From NCBI GenBank assembly GCA_963753225.1, contig CAVWBQ010000047.1, positions 372,001 to 436,000 on the forward strand: a DNA stretch of 64,000 nucleotides, in the 5' to 3' direction. Made by a program: the position numbers and the translations under genes. Below, in pieces: positions 16,022 to 24,731 of this stretch (the first letter of the stretch is position 1; each line of letters starts with the position of its first letter). The notes below the pieces were generated by a model that was not told the DNA's origin, did no database searches, and worked only from the letters and a program-made list of their open reading frames with translations. This DNA is from Palsa-504 sp963753225. GTDB taxonomy: Bacteria > Actinomycetota > Actinomycetes > Streptosporangiales > Streptosporangiaceae.

Positions 16022-16903
16022 ATGGCAGCCAAGCCAGTCATAGTAGGCGTCGACGGGTCGGAGGAGTCGCTGCGGGCCGTGGAGTGGGCCGCGCTGCAGG
16101 CGCGACGGCATGGCTCGTCGCTGCGGATCGTGTCGGCGCCAGCCGAGCTGCCGCGGCTGCACGCCTACCACGCGTCCCCGGACGAGATCGCCGCCGCGCT
16201 GCGCGGAATATCCGCCCGGGCGCTCGACGCGGCCATCACCCGCTCCGAGGAAGTGGCCCCAGGCCTGCCCATCGAGACCGGCCTGCTGTCCGGGCCGCCG
16301 GCGGTGGCCGTGGCGGACTGCGGCTCGGGTGCCTCCATGCTGGTCGTCGGGGCGCGCGGAGCGGGCGGGTTCGCGGCGATGATGCTCGGCTCGGTGAGCC
16401 GGTACGTCGCCGGCTGGGCCCCCTGCCCGGTCGTAGTGGTCCGGGAAGAGACCACGGCCGTGCACCGCGAGATCGCGGTGGGCATCCGCGATCCGGAAGA
16501 CGGCACCGGTACGCTGGGGTTCGCGTTCGAGGAGGCGGCACTGCGCGGCGCGGACCTGGTCGCCGTCCACACCTGGTACTGGCTTCCCGCCGCGCCGCGC
16601 GCCTCCGGTCCGGCCACGGCGCTGCGGCCGCCGGATCCCGCCCAGATCTCGGCCGAGGCGGGCCGCCACCTGACCGCCGCCCTCGAGCAATGGCGCGGCA
16701 AGTACCCGGAGGTCCGGGTCCGGCGGGACGTCATCCGCGGGCATCCCGCGCGCGTGCTCGCCAGCTACTCCGCGCGCGCCGATCTGGTGGTGCTCGGCAG
16801 GCATGGCCATCCCGCGGGCCCTGGCCCTGGCATCGGCTCGATCCAGCACGCCGTCCTGGACCACGCCCACGGCCCGGTCGCCATCGTCCCGTCGGGAGAC
16901 TGA
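16022..16903 (+). CDS. Tandem universal stress protein (two UspA domains)
   Basis: A 293-residue protein with two UspA domains. Domain 1 (about residues 4-142) starts PVIVGVDGSEESLRAVEWAA and has the ATP-site motif GARGAGGFAAMMLGSVS. Domain 2 (about 155-292) has LGRHGHPAGPGPGIGSIQHA followed by GPVAIVPSG. This double-domain form matches mycobacterial DosR-regulon members such as Rv2623 in architecture. GAGGAGG is eight bases before ATG 16022. It follows the cNMP-binding gene in the same operon, and the two products may cooperate in nucleotide sensing. Confidence 0.9.
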   Translation: MAAKPVIVGVDGSEESLRAVEWAALQARRHGSSLRIVSAPAELPRLHAYHASPDEIAAALRGISARALDAAITRSEEVAPGLPIETGLLSGPPAVAVADCGSGASMLVVGARGAGGFAAMMLGSVSRYVAGWAPCPVVVVREETTAVHREIAVGIRDPEDGTGTLGFAFEEAALRGADLVAVHTWYWLPAAPRASGPATALRPPDPAQISAEAGRHLTAALEQWRGKYPEVRVRRDVIRGHPARVLASYSARADLVVLGRHGHPAGPGPGIGSIQHAVLDHAHGPVAIVPSGD

Positions 16904-17060
16904 CCAGGCAACCCGGCCGCGACGCGCCGGTGAATTCGCCCTGTCAACGCTAGACATACCGGCCGGGCGGAGTGAAAATCGCTGCTGACGGCAGTGCCGC
17001 CGTCATGTCGTCTTGCCCGGGAGCAGGCCCGCCCAGGACGCGCGGCAAAGGGTGTACCAG

Positions 17061-18224
17061 ATGGAACCTAGGCCGGGGTTCACGGACGAGGGATCGCGGG
17101 ATCCCGTTCCCGATGGCTCGCCGTTCGGCGGGCCCGGGCTTCTCGCCAGGGCAGGCCCGTTCGCCTTGGTCGCGGTGGCCGCGGAGGCGAGCCTGGCGCT
17201 TCCTCCCGGCACCCAGGCATGGCCAGCGGTCACCGTCAGCCTGGTCCTGCTGGCAGCGACGGGGCTGGCCTTCCTGCTGCCCTGGAACCGGCTACCCGGC
17301 TGGGCCACGGTACTGGTGCCGCTGGCCTATACCGGGTCGGCGCTGGCGCTCACCCTGGCCGGGGGGACCGTCTCTGGCGTGGGCATCGTGCTGCTAGTCC
17401 CGCTCATCTGGACGGCCCTGTTCCACCGCAGGTGGGAGTCGGCGTGCGTGGTGGCCGCGATCGTCGCCGCCGAGATCGTCATCTCGCTGGTCCAGTCGGC
17501 CCCGGACGCGGTCATCGTCCGGCGCGTGCTGCTGTGGGGCGCGCTCGGTGCCCTGCTGGCCGTGGCGACGCACGGCCTGCGAGACAGGATCCGGCGGTCC
17601 CAGGAGGCAGCCGCGCGGCTGCAGGAGCAGGTCGGCGAGCTGATGGTGGTCCAGGACCGCGACCGGCTCGCCACCGACCTGCAGAGCAGTGTCGTGCAGC
17701 GGATCTTCGCGGCGGGCCTGAGCCTGCAGAGCGTGCTGGCCATGGCCACCCAGACGGAGGTACGCCGGCGGGTGGAGGCCTCGATCGGCGACCTCGACGA
17801 CGCCATCCGCCTTCTCCGGCAGGCGATCTTCGGCCTGGAGAACCGGATGGCCACCGAAGGCCTGCGGCACCGGATCCTGCAGCTGTGCGCCGAGGTGTCG
17901 CCGGTACCCGAGATCACCTTCGCCGGCCCAGTCGACGATGCCCTGGCGGCGGAGGCCTCGGATCGGGTGCTCGGCATGCTGCGCACGGCTCTCGGCCTGC
18001 TGGGGACGCCAGCCGGGCCGGCCCTCGTCTGCGTCGAGGCCGCGGAGCGCCTCAGCGTCGTGGTGGCCGGAACCGGCCCGCAACCGCCGGCCGCCAACGG
18101 CGATAGAGGCACCCGCGACTTCGCCCCGCTCCGCGAGCGGGCCCACCGGGACGGAATCGAGATCGAGATCGAGCCGACCGCGGATGGGACCAGGCTGGCC
18201 TGGAGCGTTCCGCTGCGGCCCTAG
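17061..18224 (+). CDS. Membrane histidine-kinase-like protein lacking the phospho-acceptor His (pseudokinase)
   Basis: A 387-residue protein from ATG 17061, preceded by AAAGGG. About five hydrophobic segments lie between residues 32 and 172, followed by a short coiled coil and a region aligned with HisKA_3. Here DRDRLATDLQSSVVQ stands where the DevS-like protein in this window has DHDRIASDLHDHVIQ, so the acceptor His is Gln208. The ATPase part has no recognisable N-box (EALxNxxxH) or G-box and ends in TRLAWSVPL, similar to HATPase C termini. It is probably catalytically dead and may act as a partner or inhibitor of an active kinase. It stands between the stress gene and pgk. Confidence 0.75.
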   Translation: MEPRPGFTDEGSRDPVPDGSPFGGPGLLARAGPFALVAVAAEASLALPPGTQAWPAVTVSLVLLAATGLAFLLPWNRLPGWATVLVPLAYTGSALALTLAGGTVSGVGIVLLVPLIWTALFHRRWESACVVAAIVAAEIVISLVQSAPDAVIVRRVLLWGALGALLAVATHGLRDRIRRSQEAAARLQEQVGELMVVQDRDRLATDLQSSVVQRIFAAGLSLQSVLAMATQTEVRRRVEASIGDLDDAIRLLRQAIFGLENRMATEGLRHRILQLCAEVSPVPEITFAGPVDDALAAEASDRVLGMLRTALGLLGTPAGPALVCVEAAERLSVVVAGTGPQPPAANGDRGTRDFAPLRERAHRDGIEIEIEPTADGTRLAWSVPLRP

Positions 18225-18236
18225 GGCGAAGGTCCC
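18223..18236. promoter_or_regulatory. DosR-like box upstream of pgk
   Basis: AGGGCGAAGGTCCC, 12 of 14 bases matching GGGCCGAAGGTCCC. It overlaps the stop of the pseudokinase gene and lies about 113 bases before pgk. Confidence 0.5.
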
Positions 18237-18348
18237 CCCTCGACCCGCCGAACGACCCTGGCCAGCGGCCCCGGGCCGGGACCAGGTTGGTACCGCGAGC
18301 CCGGGGGACTCTGCCTGCCGGGCGTCGGCTCGAGGAGATGGCGTGACG

Positions 18349-19530
18349 ATGAAGACAATCGACGATGTCGCGGTCGAGGGCCGGCGGGTGCTGGTGCGTG
18401 CCGACCTGAACGTGCCCCTGGACGGCGACCGGATCGCGGATGACGGCCGGATCCGGGCCAGCCTGCCGACCCTGACCGCGCTGATCAGCCGTGGCGCCAG
18501 GGTGATCGTCTGCTCTCACCTCGGCCGTCCCGGCGGCCGGCCGGACCTCCGCTACTCGCTGGCCCCGGTCGCGGCCCGGCTCGGCGAACTGCTCGGCCGG
18601 GAGGTGAGCTTCCCCGGTGACATCGTCGGCCCGGAGGCCCGCGCCGCGATCGCGGCGATGCCGCCCGGCGGCGTGGTCATGCTGGAAAACCTGCGCTTCG
18701 ACGCGGCCGAGACCAGCAAGGACGACATGGCCCGCGGGTACTTCGCCGACCGGCTCGCGGCGCCCATCGACGTGTACGTAGCCGACGGGTTCGGCGCGAT
18801 CCACCGCAAGCACGCCAGCGTCTACGACGTGCCGCTGCGCTGCGTCAGCGCCGTCGGCTACCTGGTCGAGGCCGAGGTCGCCGCGCTGCGCCTGCTGACC
18901 GCCGACATTCAGCGGCCGTACGTGGTGGTGCTCGGCGGCGCCAAGGTCGCGGACAAGTTCGAGGCGTTCGGCAGCCTGATCTCCGAGGCCGACCGGATTC
19001 TCGTCGGCGGGGCCATGGCCTTCCCGTTCCTCGCCGCCCGCGGCCTGAAGACCGGCACCTCCCTGCTCGAGGCGGGCCAGGTCGACGCGGCCGCGCGCTA
19101 CCTCGAGCAGGCGGCGCCTGGGCAGATCGAGCTGCCGTCCGATCTCGTCGTGGCCACCGCGATCGCAGCCGACGCGCCGCATCGGGTGGTGGCCGCCGAC
19201 GCCATCCCGGCCGATCAGATGGGCCTGGACATCGGCCCGGAGTCGGCGGCACGGTTCGCCGCCGCGATCGGGACGGCCGGAACGATCTTCTGGAACGGTC
19301 CCATGGGCGTGTTCGAGCTGGCCCCGTACGCCGTAGGCACCCGGGCCGTGGCCCAGGCCATGACGGACAGCGACGCGTTCACCATGGTGGGCGGCGGCGA
19401 CACCGGCGCGGCCATCCGCGTGCTCGGCTTCCCCGCCGACGCGTTCGGCCACGTCTCCACCGGCGGCGGCGCCAGCCTGGAGTTCATCCAGGGCAAGACC
19501 CTGCCCGGCCTGGCCGCGCTGGAGACCTGA
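18349..19530 (+). CDS. pgk: Phosphoglycerate kinase
   Basis: A 393-residue cytoplasmic enzyme of full family length, interconverting 1,3-bisphosphoglycerate/ADP and 3-phosphoglycerate/ATP. Visible signatures are RRVLVRADLNVPLDG at the N terminus, SHLGRPGG, the YVVVLGGAKVADK hinge and the C-terminal MVGGGDTGAAI followed by VSTGGGASLEF. ATG 18349 gives the usual MKTIDD start; GTG 18343 in frame has better spacing from GAGGAG. Its stop overlaps the gpmA start (TGATG), so the two are co-translated. It is the first gene of the pgk-gpmA-usp operon. Confidence 0.95.
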   Translation: MKTIDDVAVEGRRVLVRADLNVPLDGDRIADDGRIRASLPTLTALISRGARVIVCSHLGRPGGRPDLRYSLAPVAARLGELLGREVSFPGDIVGPEARAAIAAMPPGGVVMLENLRFDAAETSKDDMARGYFADRLAAPIDVYVADGFGAIHRKHASVYDVPLRCVSAVGYLVEAEVAALRLLTADIQRPYVVVLGGAKVADKFEAFGSLISEADRILVGGAMAFPFLAARGLKTGTSLLEAGQVDAAARYLEQAAPGQIELPSDLVVATAIAADAPHRVVAADAIPADQMGLDIGPESAARFAAAIGTAGTIFWNGPMGVFELAPYAVGTRAVAQAMTDSDAFTMVGGGDTGAAIRVLGFPADAFGHVSTGGGASLEFIQGKTLPGLAALET

Positions 19531-20264
19531 TGCCCCAGCCGGTGCGCCTGGTCCTGCTGCGGCACGGGCAGAGTGAGTGGAACGCGGCCGGCATCTTCGC
19601 CGGCTGGGAGAACGCCCACCTGACCGCCCACGGGGAAGCCGAGGCGGCCCGGGCCGGATCGATGCTTGTCGAGCATGGCGCGCTGCCCGCCTTCGTGCAC
19701 ACGTCCCTGCAGCATCGCACGATCCGCACCGCCGACCTCGCCCTGGCCGCCGCGGACCGCGACTGGATCCCGGTGCGCCGGTCCTGGCGGCTCAACGGCC
19801 GGCACTACGGGGCGCTGCAGGGCCAGAACAAGGACCAGGTGCTCCGGCAGTACGGCGAGCGGCAGTTCCGGCTCTGGCGCCGCTCGTACGACGTCGCCCC
19901 GCCGCCAGTCACCGCGCAGGCCTGGCAACTCCAGCTGGACGACCCCCGCTACGCCATGCTGCCGCCGGAGGCGCAGCCGCGCGCCGAAGCCCTGCGCGAC
20001 GTTTCCGCGCGGATGCTGCCGTACTGGTACGACGCGATCGTGCCGGACCTGCTGGCCGGCGGCTGCGTGCTCGTCGTCTCGCACGGCAACACGCTGCGGG
20101 CCCTGGTCAAGCACCTGGAGTCCGTACCGGACGACCAGATCGCCGGGCTGGAGATCCCCACCGGGATCCCGCTGCTGTACGAGCTCGGGCCGGACCTGCG
20201 CCCGGACGACCTGGGCGGCCAGTACCTCGACCCGCACGCCGCAGTCACCCGGAGGATCTCATGA
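19530..20264 (+). CDS. gpmA: 2,3-bisphosphoglycerate-dependent phosphoglycerate mutase
   Basis: A 244-residue enzyme interconverting 3- and 2-phosphoglycerate. The phospho-His motif LRHGQSEWN is near the N terminus. RLNGRHYGALQG and SHGNTLRALVKHLE, with the second catalytic His, are also present. It overlaps pgk at its start and the universal stress gene at its end (ATGA), which implies a tightly coupled operon. Length and motifs are normal for the cofactor-dependent family. Confidence 0.95.
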   Translation: MPQPVRLVLLRHGQSEWNAAGIFAGWENAHLTAHGEAEAARAGSMLVEHGALPAFVHTSLQHRTIRTADLALAAADRDWIPVRRSWRLNGRHYGALQGQNKDQVLRQYGERQFRLWRRSYDVAPPPVTAQAWQLQLDDPRYAMLPPEAQPRAEALRDVSARMLPYWYDAIVPDLLAGGCVLVVSHGNTLRALVKHLESVPDDQIAGLEIPTGIPLLYELGPDLRPDDLGGQYLDPHAAVTRRIS

Positions 20265-20701
20265 ACACGGTTCCGCGCATCGTGGTCGGCGTGGACGGCT
20301 TCGAGTCGTCCAAGGCGGCGCTACGCTGGGCGATCCACCAGGCCAAGCTGACCGGGGCGGTGGTGGACGCGGTGACGACCTGGCATATCCCGCCAGGTTC
20401 CAGGATGGTCCCGGCCGCCGACATGCCCGACTACCAGGACGACGCCAGGATCATCCTCACCGAGGCGATCACCGAGATGTGCACGATCGACACCGACGTC
20501 GTGGTCCGCCCGCGCGTGGTGGAGGGGCAGGCAGGACCGGTGCTGGTCGAGGCGGCCGAGGGCGCGGACCTGCTCGTCGTGGGCAACCGGGGACACGGGG
20601 GCCTGGCCGAGGCCCTGCTCGGCTCGGTCGGCCAGTACTGCGTGCGCCACGCGCCGTGCCCCGTCGTCATAATGCGCGGCAAGCCTGCCGCGCACGCCTA
20701 G
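20261..20701 (+). CDS. Universal stress protein, single UspA domain
   Basis: A 146-residue UspA-fold protein: RIVVGVDGFESSKAALRWAI at the N terminus and VVGNRGHGGLAEALLGSVGQ followed by APCPVVIM at the C terminus, which is a textbook ATP-binding motif. Its ATG overlaps the gpmA stop (ATGA) behind GGAGG. Coupling of a stress protein to two glycolytic enzymes in one operon suggests they are needed under the same condition. It ends the operon. Confidence 0.9.
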   Translation: MNTVPRIVVGVDGFESSKAALRWAIHQAKLTGAVVDAVTTWHIPPGSRMVPAADMPDYQDDARIILTEAITEMCTIDTDVVVRPRVVEGQAGPVLVEAAEGADLLVVGNRGHGGLAEALLGSVGQYCVRHAPCPVVIMRGKPAAHA

Positions 20702-21649
20702 AAATTCGCAGTGGATCCCTCGTCAGCCTTGGCCGTCAGAGCATCAGTTCGTCAGGATTGCGTGCCAAGACACCCCGTATGGGGGAGGGTTCCAAATCCC
20801 AGATAACCCACCCAGTCCGCCGACGCGCCGGCTCACCATCGAAGCGACGATCCAACGCTGAACCGCCGACCGTAAGACCCTCCTGCCACAGCCCACCGCA
20901 AGACCGGCCCTGAAGCTGCAAGCCCCAGGAGGCGGCCGCCCGCCTACCCCCCTGGCGTCTACTCTCCTCGCCGCAGAACCGCGACGGCTGCACAGAAACC
21001 GGACGCCAGGGCAAAACGAAGACCAGCACGAAAGCGCCCTCCGGGCACGGGCCCACCAAAGTGACGCGAAGCCGCGTCTCATCGGGACCGCAGCACGGAA
21101 ATGGCGCAGCGCATACAGCAACTGCCTCAGGTAACCGGCTCCGCGCTGGGCAAGATCCCACAGCTCGCTGCGGTACTCCGCAGCATAACGAGCCCGGTCC
21201 GCCACAGGCAGGAACAACGCCGCCGCATCCGTCAGCCCGCAGGCAGGCCGCGCGAGCCGACCCAAGGCCGAAAGGCGCAGTATCCGAAGGCGAGGCCGCC
21301 TCCGTAGGTGGCGGTCATACCACAGCCGACACGTGGTTGAGATCACCGTCGGCCGAGGGGGTTCTTCCCTTCGCGCCACTGCCTGATATCCGGTGACACG
21401 AATCTCCGTGCCCCCGACTCGCCGCGAACGCCAGCAGCCATAGCCCATCCTTACAGTTCTAAAACTGCATTCGAAGGTGCATGCAGAACGGTCCCGCCGG
21501 TGCTAATGGCGGAAGAAGCAGTAAACACGATGGTTCCCGCTGTGCCAATGGTCGAGGAAGGCGCGTATCGCGGTGGCCGCGCTGCGCGCGTCCCCTGGAA
21601 TACGGAAGGGCGCCCCTTATCGCGGTGGCCGGACTTGCGGGCCGCCTGC
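20702..21649. other. Gene-poor, partly decayed stretch
   Basis: About 950 bases with no convincing intact gene and lower coding regularity than the flanks. A minus-strand fragment at about 21064-21290 looks like coding sequence (listed separately). Around 21565 and 21618 the string TATCGCGGTGGCC occurs twice. No transposase or attachment site was seen. Confidence 0.5.
21064..21290 (-). pseudogene. Remnant of a small actinomycete protein of unknown function
   Basis: Translation on the minus strand contains LFLPVADRARYAAEYRSELW followed by DLAQRGAGYLRQLLYALRHF. This helical pattern recurs in small actinomycete proteins next to XRE/DUF397 genes, as far as I recall. The open frame continues at both ends, but the flanking translation is rich in Arg, Trp and Cys and does not look coding. 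It is probably a relic. Identity is uncertain. Confidence 0.4.
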
Positions 21650-21877
21650 CTACGGCAGGCGGCCGGGGCCGTCGAGGTCGAACTCGTCGTTGCGTACGCC
21701 TGCGATGAACGCGCGCCACTTCTCGGGGGTGTACCGGTGGACCGGCCCGCGGCCTTGGTCCTTGGTGTCCCGCACTACGATCGTGCCGTCGCGGGCCTGG
21801 CCCACTTCGACGCAGCTGGCACCGCCGTTGCCGCTGTAGCTGGCCTTGCGCCAGCGGAGGTCATCTACACGTTCCAT
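21650..21877 (-). CDS. DUF397 domain protein
   Basis: A 75-residue protein of the DUF397 family: LRWRKASYSGNGGASCVEVG at the N terminus, then VVRDTKDQGRGPVHRYTPEK and W. These small proteins are encoded beside XRE-DUF5753 regulators in actinomycetes, where they often act as antagonist or effector partners (family knowledge). Its ATG lies 13 bases inside the 3' end of the XRE gene, so the pair is translationally coupled. Confidence 0.9.
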   Translation of the reverse strand: MERVDDLRWRKASYSGNGGASCVEVGQARDGTIVVRDTKDQGRGPVHRYTPEKWRAFIAGVRNDEFDLDGPGRLP

Positions 21878-22701
21878 TTGTCCTCAGCTACCTTCAGTAT
21901 CAGGTCCTGCGAAGCACCACGCGGCAGCGCGTCACCCCGTACAAGATCGAATGCTACCGCCGCTTTCCGGACTACTTCGGGGTCCCTGATCGTCTGGTCC
22001 TCGATCGCCTCGATCAGCAGCAAGTCCGGCTCGCCGTCCACGCTCCCGACCATGAACGCGCAGGCCAGGCCGCCATGCGCGCCCGCGCTGGCCGACACGA
22101 CCTGGATCATGATGTGGGACCGTCCGGACATGTCCGCCAGGTGGGTCAACTGGTCGTACATGACCTTCGGCGACCCGATGAGCCGGTGCAGGACGGCCTC
22201 GTCCAGCACCACCCACAGGTGCGGCGGTTCCGGCTTGTCGAAGATGGCCTGCCGCCCGATCCGCGCGGCAACCAGATCCGCCAGCGCGTCAGCATCGATG
22301 CCCTTGCGCTCGCCAGCGAACAGCGCCTGGGCGTACTCGGCCGTCTGCAGGAGGCCGGGAACGATAATCGGCTGCCAGATCCGCACCGAGGTCGCCTCAC
22401 GCTCCCGGCCGAGCCAGTCCGCGAACCAGCCCGGAATCGGACCGTTGGATTTGCGGGCGATAGCGGCCAGTCTGACGTACAGCCCGTTGCACAGGCCGGG
22501 GAACATCTCCGCGATCTTGGGAGCCACGTCTTCGGACGGGGGACGCGCCCCGGTCTCCGCCTTGACGATCACCGTCCGGTCAAAGCCCAGCTCACGCGCG
22601 AGCTGATCCTGGCTGGTAAACCCCGCATCAAGCCGGGCACGGCGAAGTTCCTCGCCCAGCCATGCGCCCAGGTCACTGCGGGGATCACGATCATTCGCCA
22701 T
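21865..22701 (-). CDS. XRE-family regulator with DUF5753 domain
   Basis: A 278-residue DNA-binding protein. An N-terminal helix-turn-helix (about residues 12-70, TSQDQLARELGFDRTVIVKA) is followed by a DUF5753 effector domain (about 85-270, with IIVPGLLQTAEYAQALF and HLADMSGRSHIMIQVV). I chose ATG 22701 because GGAAAGG lies ten bases upstream; ATG 22725 is an alternative. It works with the DUF397 partner downstream. Such pairs are common in filamentous actinomycetes and are linked to development and secondary metabolism. It has no DosR-like box. Confidence 0.9.
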   Translation of the reverse strand: MANDRDPRSDLGAWLGEELRRARLDAGFTSQDQLARELGFDRTVIVKAETGARPPSEDVAPKIAEMFPGLCNGLYVRLAAIARKSNGPIPGWFADWLGREREATSVRIWQPIIVPGLLQTAEYAQALFAGERKGIDADALADLVAARIGRQAIFDKPEPPHLWVVLDEAVLHRLIGSPKVMYDQLTHLADMSGRSHIMIQVVSASAGAHGGLACAFMVGSVDGEPDLLLIEAIEDQTIRDPEVVRKAAVAFDLVRGDALPRGASQDLILKVAEDKWNV

Positions 22702-22854
22702 GGCCTTAGTGCCTTTCCGTGGCATCCGCGCCGGGCACGTGCCGGAATGTGACCGGCAGCGCCGCCACGTAGCTTAACGATGCTCTTTCCCTATCTGATG
22801 GGCAATAGGAATTTCACCCGTCCGGCGCATCGGCAGTCGTTAGGACCAGCACTA

Positions 22855-23067
22855 ATGCCTATCAAGCCAGTCACCGTTGAACAGCCGAAGCACCCCCTGC
22901 ACGCCCTCACCACCTATGAGCTGACGTACTACCGCCGCAGGCTGGAAAACGCCATCGCGTTCCTGGGCAAGCAGGACCCCGTCCCCGCTATCCGGGCTGA
23001 CCTGCAAGCCGCCCTGGACCGCGTGATCACCGAGCAAGAAGACCGTCAGCGGCTCGCCAGTGCGTGA
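22855..23067 (+). CDS. Small hypothetical protein
   Basis: A 70-residue, mostly helical protein starting MPIKPVTVEQ, with HALTTYELTYYRRRLENAIA and a Gln/Arg-rich end. It is divergent from the XRE gene, and the arrangement suggests part of the same regulatory cassette. No ribosome-binding site is strong, and ATG 22780 upstream is less likely. Codon use looks coding. The function is not recognised. Confidence 0.5.
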   Translation: MPIKPVTVEQPKHPLHALTTYELTYYRRRLENAIAFLGKQDPVPAIRADLQAALDRVITEQEDRQRLASA

Positions 23068-23130
23068 CCGTGACCTCGCCGAGCAGCTCAAGACGATGCC
23101 CGCCGACGAGCTGGCGGCAGCTGCGCCGCC

Positions 23131-24327
23131 TTACGGCGTGTATGCTGCCCCGTCGGTGAAGAAGATATCCGTCGTCGCTTGTGGAATGTTCCCGCCCCAG
23201 ACGATCATCTGGTGGCCGGTCCACACTGCGCTGGGGAAGCCACGGCCATGCAGAGGTGAGGCGCGCAGGGCCGTCCACTGGCTGGTGGCCGGGTTATAGG
23301 CCTCCCCGTGCGCCGGGGGCGCCCAGGTGGGGTTGTTACCGGCAAGCCCGCCCCAGACGAGCACGCGGTGGCCGGTCCACACAGCCGCGAACCCGAAGCG
23401 CGGCAGCGGCATGGCGGGCAGCAGCCGCCAGCTGTTCCTGGCCGGGTTGTAGGCCAGCCCGCGGGCGCTGCTGGTGCTGAGGAACAGGATCTCCTTGCCG
23501 TCCCACAGCGCGGGCACTGCGAAGGTTAGCGCCCGGGGCATCTGCGGCAGCTTGCGCCACGTGCCGGTGGACGGGTTGTAGGCGGCGGCGTCGCGGAAGA
23601 AGGTGTTGTGGAAGTTGCCCCCGCCGGCCACCACCAGTTCCTTGCCGGTCCAGGTACCCGATGCGCCGGCTCGTGGAAGGAGCGGCGCGGCCGGGAGCTT
23701 GCGCCAGGTGTTGGTCGCCGGGTTGTAGGCCATCCCGTCGCGGGAGGTGTCCTGGCAGCAGGTACCGCCCCAGGTGAGGAACTGGCGGCCGGTCCACCCG
23801 GTCACCGCACCGCTCAGGGAGACCCCGGGCCGCGCGATCTTGCGCCAGGTGTTGGTCGCCGGATTGTAGCTGCCGCTGGTCAGCCCCGGGACCAGCATCC
23901 GCGATCCTGTCCATACGGCGACGTCGGCCGAGTTCGTGGTCGCGGGCTGCGGGCCGTCCGCCAGCCGGACCCAGGTCCTGGTCGCCGGGCGGTAGGCGAA
24001 GGTGATGCCACGCGAGCCGCTGGGCAGGAACTGGATCCCGTGAATGATCATCTCGCGGCCGGTCCACACGCTCACCATCGTGGCTGGCGCCTTGGTGATG
24101 GGCGCGGCGGGCAGTTTCTTCCAGGTCCCGGCAGGGGTTTGCGTGGCCGCCGCGGGCAGGACACGGTAGCTGGCCGGACTGGCGATGGCGGCTCCGGCCG
24201 CCGACGCCGAGCCGGTCCCGGCCTCAGCGCTTGCCGCAAGCGCGGCGGCCGCGCCCAGCGCTATGGCGATGGCGAAGAACCGCGGTCTGCGGAATCGCCG
24301 CGCCATCAGCTCAGAGAGCTTCATCAT
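23131..24327 (-). CDS. Secreted Kelch-type beta-propeller protein
   Basis: A 398-residue exported protein. An N-terminal signal (RRFRRPRFFAIAIALGAAAA followed by Ala-rich sequence) is followed by six or seven repeats of the form AYNPATNTWRKLPAAPLLPR ... WTGKELVVAGG, which are Kelch blades of galactose-oxidase type. I see no catalytic Cys-Tyr copper motif, so an enzyme activity cannot be claimed. A CC pair lies in WGGTCCQDT. I chose ATG 24327 behind GGGAG. It is one of two adjacent secreted propeller proteins on this strand. Confidence 0.8.
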   Translation of the reverse strand: MMKLSELMARRFRRPRFFAIAIALGAAAALAASAEAGTGSASAAGAAIASPASYRVLPAAATQTPAGTWKKLPAAPITKAPATMVSVWTGREMIIHGIQFLPSGSRGITFAYRPATRTWVRLADGPQPATTNSADVAVWTGSRMLVPGLTSGSYNPATNTWRKIARPGVSLSGAVTGWTGRQFLTWGGTCCQDTSRDGMAYNPATNTWRKLPAAPLLPRAGASGTWTGKELVVAGGGNFHNTFFRDAAAYNPSTGTWRKLPQMPRALTFAVPALWDGKEILFLSTSSARGLAYNPARNSWRLLPAMPLPRFGFAAVWTGHRVLVWGGLAGNNPTWAPPAHGEAYNPATSQWTALRASPLHGRGFPSAVWTGHQMIVWGGNIPQATTDIFFTDGAAYTP

Positions 24328-24336
24328 TGCGGTCAT

Positions 24337-24731
24337 CTCCCGACGTCGAGAGCCATACGCCGCTCACACACGGCTCACACTGCAAGATTGATCTCACGCC
24401 GTGCGCAAAGGGCAGGTACCTTCATGCTTCTGGAGGAAGGAGAATTCCTGTAGAGACGCTGGTCCCATTCGGTAGAGGCGCTGGTCCCAGGCTGCCGGGG
24501 CCTTTGTCGGTTTAACGCATCGTCAGCACGCGGCCCGGGTGCGGATGGGTTAGGTCCGCTCCGCACGTTCAGCGCCCAATCGCCACCCCTACGCCTATGG
24601 CACTGCGCTCTTCGCCGCTGGCATCTGGCTATTTGTTCTCGGCGGCATCCTGTGCTCGGCCGACGCCGACACTGGCGGCCCGCCGGAAGCCATTCCTGGC
24701 TCCGGCGGGCCGCCGGCCGCGAGCCGCTGGC
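24337..24731. promoter_or_regulatory. Intergenic region with a 17-bp direct repeat
   Basis: TAGAGACGCTGGTCCCA (24451-24467) and TAGAGGCGCTGGTCCCA (24473-24489) differ by one base and start 22 bases apart, about two helical turns. This spacing suits a pair of binding sites. They lie 115-160 bases upstream of the Kelch gene. No ORF is convincing in the rest of the gap. Confidence 0.5.

Noticed and set aside
18277..18300. Additional GGGACCAGGTTGGTACC-type site before pgk
   Set aside because: Half-site GGGACC only; the second half does not fit the consensus.
20702..21649. Integrated mobile element
   Set aside because: No integrase, transposase, terminal repeats or tRNA attachment site was found; only a relic fragment.
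23060..23299. Short plus-strand ORF starting in VRDRDLAEQLKTMPADELAA
   Set aside because: The first 25 residues look plausible, but the rest is antisense to the Kelch gene. It may be a truncated small gene; support is too weak.
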